A DNA stretch of 59,183 bases, taken from an uncultured Bacilli bacterium. Its GTDB lineage: Bacteria > Bacillota_I > Bacilli_A > RF39 > UBA660. The notes under the pieces are model-generated. The model worked only from the letters and a program-made list of their open reading frames with translations, did not search any database and was not told the origin of the DNA. Below are positions 54,251 to 59,183 of the stretch, one piece after another; the first letter of the stretch is position 1, and every line of letters starts with the position of its first letter. The stretch lies in the NCBI GenBank assembly GCA_944358535.1, contig CALVRH010000006.1, forward strand, positions 1 to 59,183. Reading direction: 5' to 3'. A program made the position numbers and the translations under genes.

Positions 54251-55473
54251 TGCGTATTGGAATTTTTACCGAAACATATACTCCGTATATTAGTGGCCTT
54301 GTAACTAGTGAACTAATGCTTAAAAAAGCTCTAGAAAAAAAAGGACACGAAGTATACGTTGTAACTGCGAATTTAACTAACTTTCACTATGAATATGATG
54401 AAAAAGAAAAAGTTCTAAGAATTCCCGGAATTCCAACTGGTATCTATGATTCCAGATTAACCAGTATATATCCTATTAAAGCCATAAATAAAATAAAATC
54501 ATGGAATCTCGATGTCATTCATTCACAAACTGAATTTGCCATCGGAACCTTTGCTAGACTGTTTGCTAAACAATATAATATACCAATTGTTCATACATAT
54601 CACACCATGTATGAAGATTATGTTCACTATATAACTAAAGGACATTTTGATAAATCAAGTAAAAAACTTGTTGAATATCTAACTAAATTCTATTGCGATA
54701 AAACCATCACTGAACTTATCGTTCCAACCAAAAAAGCCTATGATTTGTTTAAGAAAAAATATAATGTTGAAAGAAACATTCATATAATTCCAACCGGTAT
54801 TGAAGTAGAAAGATTTTATAAAGAAAAAATCGATCCTAAAAAAATAAACAAATTAAAAAAACAGTATAACATTTCCAAAAAAGACTTCATCACTATATTC
54901 GTTGGTCGTATAGCTGAAGAAAAAAACATTCCATTTTTAATAAACATCACCGAAGACCTAATTAAAACTAAATCAAACTTTAAACTATTAATAATAGGCG
55001 ATGGACCAGATAAAGAAGCCTACGAAAAACTTACTAAAGAAAAACACTGTGAAAATAATATTATTTTTACCGGCAAAGTTCCTTGGGAGGATATTCCAGC
55101 TTATTATCAGCTTGCCAGCGCATTCATATCTGCTTCTCAAAGTGAAACCCAAGGTCTAACCATTATTGAAGCTATGGCCGCCTCACTTCCAGCTCTATGC
55201 ATAGATGATGAAAGCTTTAGAGATACCGTTGTCGATGACTTAAATGGCTACCTATTTAAAAATGAACAAGAATGTAAAAACATCATCTTAAAAATCATGG
55301 ATGATAAAAAACTTTTAATCCAGCTTCAAAATGGCGCTCGAAATAGTGCCGAACTGCACTCATCAAAATACTTTGCTGAAAAAGTTTTAGATGTTTATAA
55401 ACTAGCCATCAAAAATCGTAAACCAGGTTATAAAGAAAAAATAACAAACTTCTTTAGAAAGGTCTTCTCATGA
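54250..55473 (+). CDS. GT4 glycosyltransferase, diacylglycerol glucosyltransferase-like
   Basis: 407 residues, GT-B fold. N-terminal MRIGIFTETYTPYISGLVTS, VIHSQTEFAIGTFARLFAK, HTYHTMYEDYVHYI; C-terminal IFVGRIAEEKNIPFL, SASQSETQGLTIIEAMAASL with the ExxxxxE-type nucleotide-sugar motif. The pattern resembles 1,2-diacylglycerol 3-alpha-glucosyltransferases of Bacilli and Acholeplasma, which make membrane glucolipids. The 1-base overlap with the flippase-like gene supports a lipid role. The sugar donor is not provable here. Confidence 0.88.
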   Translation: MRIGIFTETYTPYISGLVTSELMLKKALEKKGHEVYVVTANLTNFHYEYDEKEKVLRIPGIPTGIYDSRLTSIYPIKAINKIKSWNLDVIHSQTEFAIGTFARLFAKQYNIPIVHTYHTMYEDYVHYITKGHFDKSSKKLVEYLTKFYCDKTITELIVPTKKAYDLFKKKYNVERNIHIIPTGIEVERFYKEKIDPKKINKLKKQYNISKKDFITIFVGRIAEEKNIPFLINITEDLIKTKSNFKLLIIGDGPDKEAYEKLTKEKHCENNIIFTGKVPWEDIPAYYQLASAFISASQSETQGLTIIEAMAASLPALCIDDESFRDTVVDDLNGYLFKNEQECKNIILKIMDDKKLLIQLQNGARNSAELHSSKYFAEKVLDVYKLAIKNRKPGYKEKITNFFRKVFS

Positions 55474-56159
55474 AAAAATTAATTTTAGTAAATTTAAAAA
55501 TGTATTTAAATAATAAAAAAGAAGTAGATAGTTATATAGAAAGTCTTGAAAAAAACAAAAAAAACTTCATCGTTTTTCCACCAGCTATTTATCTATCAAA
55601 ATTTATTCAAAACGGTTTTATATCTGGCATTCAAAACATATCAGCCTATATAAATGGCGCCCATACTGGAGAAATATCTGCTACTTCAGTTAAAGATCTA
55701 GGTGCCAGTCATGTTTTACTAGGTCATAGTGAAATAAGAAAAAATATAAATGAAAGCGATGAATTAATTAATCAAAAAATTAAATCCGCCTTAAATAATC
55801 ATTTAAAAGTCATCTTGTGCGTAGGCGAAGATTATGAATCTTATAATCAAAATAAAACTAAAGAAATCATCAAAAATCAAATTCAAAAAGCCTTAAAAAA
55901 TGTTCAAGAAGAAATCATAATATCTTATGAACCCGTTTGGGCCATTGGAACTGGCAAAACCCCAACCAATGAAGAAATTGAAGATATTGTTCAATATATT
56001 AAAAATATGTTTAATTATAAAGTAAAAGTATTATATGGTGGTAGTGTATCAGAAAATAACATCACTAAATTAAACCAAATCAAAAACATTGATGGTTTTC
56101 TAATTGGAAAAGCTGGAGTCACTCCAGAAAACTTAAAAAAAATTATAGAAGTTGTGTAA
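55470..56159 (+). CDS. tpiA: triosephosphate isomerase
   Basis: 229 residues, shorter than the usual ~250. It interconverts dihydroxyacetone phosphate and glyceraldehyde-3-phosphate. Active-site residues are kept: Asn8 and Lys10 (LVNLKMY), His86 (LLGHSEIR), Glu154 (SYEPVWAIGTGKTP) and the phosphate loop LYGGSVSENN. The end IGKAGVTPENLKKII differs from the usual GGASL. It overlaps the glycosyltransferase by 4 bases. Divergent but probably active. Confidence 0.95.
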   Translation: MKKLILVNLKMYLNNKKEVDSYIESLEKNKKNFIVFPPAIYLSKFIQNGFISGIQNISAYINGAHTGEISATSVKDLGASHVLLGHSEIRKNINESDELINQKIKSALNNHLKVILCVGEDYESYNQNKTKEIIKNQIQKALKNVQEEIIISYEPVWAIGTGKTPTNEEIEDIVQYIKNMFNYKVKVLYGGSVSENNITKLNQIKNIDGFLIGKAGVTPENLKKIIEVV

Positions 56160-56178
56160 AATAACTTCTATTTTTTTT
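56145..56178 (+). terminator. tpiA terminator
   Basis: ATAGAAGTT (56145-56153) pairs with AACTTCTAT (56163-56171), T run. Confidence 0.8.
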
Positions 56179-56188
56179 CTAAAACACG

Positions 56189-56197
56189 TTCGACAAA
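56189..56197 (-). promoter_or_regulatory. 0A box upstream of spo0A
   Basis: TTCGACAAA is the reverse complement of TTTGTCGAA, a match to the Spo0A-binding consensus. It lies about 40-50 bases upstream of the -10 (TATAAT at 56239-56244; possible -35 TAGAAA at 56216-56221), a position suited to activation. Confidence 0.65.
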
Positions 56198-56267
56198 ATT
56201 AGCTATTTTTTACTCTAGAAAACCATGTCAATCTTTTGTATAATTTTTATAGTAAAGGAGAATAAAA

Positions 56268-57032
56268 ATGGAAAAAATAAATATTTTAATGATTGATGAT
56301 AACATAAACTTAATAGGAATGGTTAAAGAATACTTTAAAGGAAATGAAGATATAAACATTGTTTTCGAAGCTCATGATGGCGAAGAAGGAATAAATGAAA
56401 TCACCAAAAATAGCGATAAAATAGATTTAATTATTTTAGATCTAATTATGCCTAATAAAGATGGAATTTACGTATTAAAAGAAATGAAAAAACGCGGTCT
56501 AAATAAGAAAGTCATCGTGGCTACTAGTTATAATGCCGCCGAAGTAATCAGAGAAGTATCTGAATTTGGAGTTAGTTACTATATCTTAAAACCTTTTGAT
56601 CTGTCAGACTTAGAAAAAAGAATTTACGATATTACTAAAAAAGAGAAAAATAATAAAGATATTGATTTCTATACCAGTAATCTTCAAGTGTCAATTACCA
56701 AAATGCTTCATGAATTAGGTATACCTTCACATATTAAAGGCTATCAATATATTAGAGAAGCAGTCAATATAATTTTTGAAAACCCATCAGTAATTGGTGG
56801 CATTACTAAAGAATTATATCCAGAACTCGCCAAAAAATTTAATACCACTACCTCTAGAGTTGAAAGAGCAATTAGACACGCTATAGAAGTTAGCTGGAAT
56901 AGAGGAAACTTAGATTTCATGGAAGAAATTTTTGGATATAGTGTTGATATCGATAAAGCAAAACCTACTAACTCTGAATTTATGGTCACCATAGCTGATA
57001 AATTAAGATTAGATTTCCACCAAGTAAACTAA
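56268..57032 (+). CDS. spo0A: sporulation master regulator Spo0A
   Basis: 254 residues. Receiver domain with Asp10, Asp11, phosphoacceptor Asp58 ([12 protein letters not shown]), Ser87 (VATSYNA) and Lys108 (ILKPFDL); then the Spo0A DNA-binding domain ([41 protein letters not shown], with the recognition helix). When phosphorylated it activates sporulation genes at 0A boxes. ATG 56268 follows AAAGGAG. An upstream 0A box suggests autoregulation. The C-terminal end ([16 protein letters not shown]) is typical. Confidence 0.96.
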   Translation: MEKINILMIDDNINLIGMVKEYFKGNEDINIVFEAHDGEEGINEITKNSDKIDLIILDLIMPNKDGIYVLKEMKKRGLNKKVIVATSYNAAEVIREVSEFGVSYYILKPFDLSDLEKRIYDITKKEKNNKDIDFYTSNLQVSITKMLHELGIPSHIKGYQYIREAVNIIFENPSVIGGITKELYPELAKKFNTTTSRVERAIRHAIEVSWNRGNLDFMEEIFGYSVDIDKAKPTNSEFMVTIADKLRLDFHQVN

Positions 57033-57088
57033 TCTTTTTTCTTTTAAAAAAAAATCATTCATGTTATAATTAAAGAGTAGGTGAGAAT

Positions 57089-57493
57089 ATGAATAAAAAA
57101 GGTTTTACTTTAGTCGAATTATTAGGAACCATTATTTTATTATCAATTATTGCTTTAATTGCTTTGCCATCGGTTATATCACTTCTTACAACATCCCAAG
57201 AAGAAATTAATAACTCTTATAGAAGTGCAGCTATAAGCGCTGCTAGAAATTATGTCAACGATAATATGGACTCATTTCCTAAAGCTTTAGAAAGCGCTAC
57301 TGAAAAAAAAGAATATGGCGAAAATGGTAACATCAAAATGCAAACTCTTTTAGATGAAGGTTATTTAACTGACTCTAGTATAAATAAAGAAAAAACATGT
57401 GAAATGATGAATGACTATATTAAAGTAACTAGTGACTACAAAAAATATGACTTTGAATATATCGAAGTTTCCGATGAAGGAGTGTGTAACTAA
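57089..57493 (+). CDS. type IV pilin-like protein
   Basis: 134 residues. Leader MNKKG|FTLVELLGTIILLSIIAL with Glu at +5, then a small domain with two cysteines (KTCEMMNDYIKV ... EGVCN). ATG 57089 follows AGGTGAG, the same ribosome site sequence as at 23170. It overlaps the next pilin gene by 1 base. Confidence 0.88.
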   Translation: MNKKGFTLVELLGTIILLSIIALIALPSVISLLTTSQEEINNSYRSAAISAARNYVNDNMDSFPKALESATEKKEYGENGNIKMQTLLDEGYLTDSSINKEKTCEMMNDYIKVTSDYKKYDFEYIEVSDEGVCN

Positions 57494-57972
57494 TGAAACA
57501 AAAAGGTTTTACCCTCGTCGAACTATTAGCTGTTATTGCAATTATTGCCATTATAGCCACAATAACTACCCCAATCATTTTAGATGTTCTTACAGACTCT
57601 AGAGCAAATGCCTTTAAAGATAATGCTATGGCTTTAGATAGAGCTGCTCAAAATTACTATTCGGGTACATATATTAGTAATAATGTTAAATTGCCACTTT
57701 TAGTAACCTTTAATCAAAATAAAGAAACAAATAAATATATAGATAACAAAACCAATACATGTGAAACAACAAATGACAGAATAATAGAATATGGTGGTGA
57801 AACACCTGATAGTGGTAATATCTTTATTGATAAAAATGGTGATATTTATATGGCTATTTATAATGAAGAAATATCTACATGTGCCACTAAAAACCCAGGA
57901 GATAAAACTGTTACTATGGAAAAAACGGATGCTGAAAACTGTGTTTTAGATAATGATCCTTGTAGTAACTAA
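57493..57972 (+). CDS. type IV pilin-like protein
   Basis: 159 residues. Leader MKQKG|FTLVELLAVIAIIAIIAT with Glu at +5, then a domain with four cysteines (NTCETTND, STCATKN, ENCVLDNDPCSN). Translationally coupled to 57089 through TAATG. Past its TAA (57970-57972) the same frame stays open for 44 more codons and ends in a sorting-signal-like tail; see the next entry. Confidence 0.88.
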   Translation: MKQKGFTLVELLAVIAIIAIIATITTPIILDVLTDSRANAFKDNAMALDRAAQNYYSGTYISNNVKLPLLVTFNQNKETNKYIDNKTNTCETTNDRIIEYGGETPDSGNIFIDKNGDIYMAIYNEEISTCATKNPGDKTVTMEKTDAENCVLDNDPCSN

Positions 57973-58104
57973 AACCAAAATAAAACAGATTATAGAAGTT
58001 ATTTAACGGTTGAAGAAAATCCAAAAACTTCAGATGGTATTAACATTAGTGCATTAGTTGCTAGTGGAACAATTGCCATTATAGCTAAGAAAAAATTATC
58101 TTAA
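57973..58104 (+). other. in-frame extension encoding an NPKTSD sorting-signal-like tail
   Basis: Directly after the TAA of the pilin gene, the same frame encodes YLTVEENPKTSDGINI, a hydrophobic stretch (SALVASGTIAIIA) and a basic end (KKKLS), then TAA. This is the layout of a sortase sorting signal of the NPKTSD type. No start codon with a ribosome site precedes it. It is either a remnant of a sortase-anchored protein or a tail lost or gained by a stop mutation. Confidence 0.5.
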
Positions 58105-58106
58105 TA

Positions 58107-58135
58107 AAAAAAGGAATTTTTAAAGTTCCTTTTTT
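58107..58135. terminator. bidirectional terminator
   Basis: AAAAAAGGAA (58107-58116) pairs with TTCCTTTTTT (58126-58135), between convergent genes. Confidence 0.8.
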
Positions 58136-58593
58136 AATGTTTTTTGACGTACCGAACCATTAATAATAGCTTTTTTGATATTTTCATCATAAAACTTAGA
58201 ATCAGCAAAATCTTTTAAATCAAATTTACATATAATATTTTTTTGTGATTCTTTAGGTATTATAATATATGTTCTATCCCAGTCGGCTCCTTTGTCTTTT
58301 AAACAATGTTTTTTCATAATCCTCGCATGATCATATAAAGAAATACCATCAGCTTGTAATTCATTTAAGTCACTTATAAACGAGTAATTTAAAGCTATTT
58401 CTTTAGAAACAATACTTAAAGTTAATTTTTCGGGAATATTCTTATGCAATATATCATCTTTTTCATGAATTCCATATATAAAATTAGGTAAAAACTCCAA
58501 ACTAAAATCCATTTCATCAATATCAATGCCTGTAACCTGTGATATTTCTTCTAATAGATTTTCAAAAGCTATTGAAATAATTTCTTCCTTCAT
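58120..58593 (-). CDS. hypothetical protein
   Basis: 157 residues, not recognised. No signal or membrane helix; acidic start (MKEEIISIAFENLLEEISQV), a central SLYDHARIMKKHCLKDKGAD stretch, and predicted strands (RTYIIIPKESQKNIICKFDL). Start ATG 58593 follows AAGGGGG. It has a strong minus-strand promoter. Sits between the pilin pair and a tnpB, so may be accessory. Confidence 0.6.
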   Translation of the reverse strand: MKEEIISIAFENLLEEISQVTGIDIDEMDFSLEFLPNFIYGIHEKDDILHKNIPEKLTLSIVSKEIALNYSFISDLNELQADGISLYDHARIMKKHCLKDKGADWDRTYIIIPKESQKNIICKFDLKDFADSKFYDENIKKAIINGSVRQKTLKKEL

Positions 58594-58618
58594 ATTTTTC
58601 CCCCTTTAAGGTTTAATT

Positions 58619-58648
58619 ATTATAAAACTTTATCACTTATATTGTCAA
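58619..58648 (-). promoter_or_regulatory. promoter of the 58593 gene
   Basis: Minus strand TTGACA (58643-58648), 18 bases, TATAAT (58619-58624). Confidence 0.8.
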
Positions 58649-58712
58649 TCCCATATTTTTGAAAAATATGAAAGACATTTAAACTAGTAATAATTAACTA
58701 AAAAACTTTTTT

Positions 58713-59183
58713 TATTTACTAGGAATTTGCTTTGTAAAAGGTAAAAGTTTGCAAAAAGTTATTTACAAATATAACTATTCGTGATATATTGATTGCAATA
58801 AAGATTGAGGGTGATGTTATGAAAATACTAAAAGGTTATGTATTTAGAATGTATCCTAATGAAAAGCAAGAAGAGTTAATTAATAAAACTATTGGCTGCT
58901 CTAGATTTGTATATAATTATTTTTTGGATGATAAAATAAAAGAATATAAAGAAACTGGAAAAAGTAAATCAGCTTATGATCAAATGAAATTAATACCATC
59001 ACTTTCTAAAGAGTATCCGTTTTTAAAAGAAGTCGATAGCTGCGCACTTCGAAATAGTTTATTTAATTTAGAAGATGCTTATAAAAGATTTTTTAATGGA
59101 AATGGATATCCTAAATTTAAAGCAAAAGGAGTACATGAAAGTTATAAAACTAATAATATTAAAAGTAGTTATAAAGGAAATAA
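58713..59183 (+). mobile_element. IS200/IS605-family element, left end and partial tnpB
   Basis: The left boundary is set by similarity to the remnant at 47153. No tnpA lies between it and tnpB, so this is a tnpB-only (IS1341-type) element. A promoter TTTACA (58762-58767), 17 bases, TATATT (58785-58790) drives tnpB. The element runs past the window end. Confidence 0.7.
58819..59183 (+). CDS. tnpB: TnpB N-terminal part (RNA-guided nuclease family), partial
   Basis: At least 121 residues, cut by the window end. Start ATG 58819 follows GGGTGATG. Typical TnpB beginning: MKILKGYVFRMYPNEKQEEL, IGCSRFVYNYFL, LKEVDSCALRNSLFNLEDAY, RFFNGNGYPKFKAKG. The family cuts DNA next to a transposon-associated motif with a guide RNA made from the element's right end; here that end is outside the window. 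Confidence 0.9.
   Translation, partial: MKILKGYVFRMYPNEKQEELINKTIGCSRFVYNYFLDDKIKEYKETGKSKSAYDQMKLIPSLSKEYPFLKEVDSCALRNSLFNLEDAYKRFFNGNGYPKFKAKGVHESYKTNNIKSSYKGN

Noticed and set aside
1-59183. CRISPR array, tRNA or rRNA genes
   Set aside because: No regularly spaced repeats and no cloverleaf or rRNA landmark was found on reading through; T-box conserved sequences were the only tRNA-related elements.

Overview
The window is a strongly AT-rich, densely coded chromosomal segment of a low-G+C Bacillota, most likely an uncultured gut-type member of class Bacilli. EzrA, a SpoVID-YsxE pair, an alpha/beta-type SASP and Spo0A together point to a Bacilli lineage that sporulates, or did until recently. 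TAA, TAG and TGA all act as ordinary stops here. Nothing in the window names a genus, so the placement is an inference. Many starts are decided by a GGTGA/GGAGG-type ribosome site lying inside a longer open frame; I moved those starts downstream.

Layout. 0-5 kb: a small Xre regulator with a palindromic operator, then an EIIB-like membrane protein, a pyruvate-kinase-like protein and a GH31-like protein, each lacking a key catalytic residue. 5-8.4 kb: NagZ-like GH3 enzyme, an Xre regulator divergent from a surface protein, and a BI-1 family protein. 8.4-13.6 kb: two T-box operons, leucine (membrane protein + leuS) and tyrosine (deoC + tyrS). 13.6-15.8 kb: an Rpn/PD-(D/E)XK gene, a broken double-HTH gene, and rpsD with its leader. 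16-20.8 kb: complete arginine deiminase operon arcA-arcB-arcC-YfcC transporter. 20.8-27.2 kb: NrnA-like phosphoesterase, a Pro/Tyr-rich peptide, a degenerate deacetylase, and two large prepilin-like surface proteins. 27.2-32.4 kb: parE-parC and a hypothetical. 32.4-36.3 kb: double-HTH gene, broken surface-protein copy, superoxide dismutase, SpoVID-like and YsxE-like genes and an unlisted 57-residue membrane peptide. 36.3-39.3 kb: prepilin, obg, and a rubredoxin/ferredoxin pair. 39.3-42.2 kb: RHH regulator and two further surface-protein copies around an Rpn fragment. 42.2-47.3 kb: ezrA, thiI, SASP, split Rpn gene, a secreted protein and a TnpB remnant. 47.3-56.2 kb: clpP, TGS-uridine-kinase-like gene, gap, zinc-ribbon/PASTA protein, prepilin, pgk, a flippase-like protein, a GT4 glycosyltransferase and tpiA. 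56.2-59.2 kb: spo0A with a 0A box, two prepilins, a hypothetical and the start of a TnpB gene cut by the window end.

The main accessory theme is a family of secreted or anchored proteins sharing an N-terminal motif (YFPS..VTYDN..SGL..NVQ.AIDELY) and a C-terminal domain (GANPNNYITFN...WWT...RPxLYLS...GGTGT.SDPY). There are four copies, at least two of them broken, and the same C-terminal domain is fused to a prepilin leader in a fifth protein. The last 100-140 bases between the WW and LYL landmarks differ wildly between copies. In the 39.6 kb copy this stretch abruptly rises to about half G+C, and two copies share a 21-base identical block just after it. That pattern is what target genes of a diversity-generating retroelement, or cassette-switched genes, look like, but no reverse transcriptase or template repeat is in the window, so this is a hypothesis. 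These genes repeatedly sit divergently from a small Xre or RHH regulator with palindromic DNA between them.

The core genes form recognisable functional groups: arginine fermentation, lower glycolysis (gap, pgk, tpi), translation, topoisomerase IV, cell division and sporulation.
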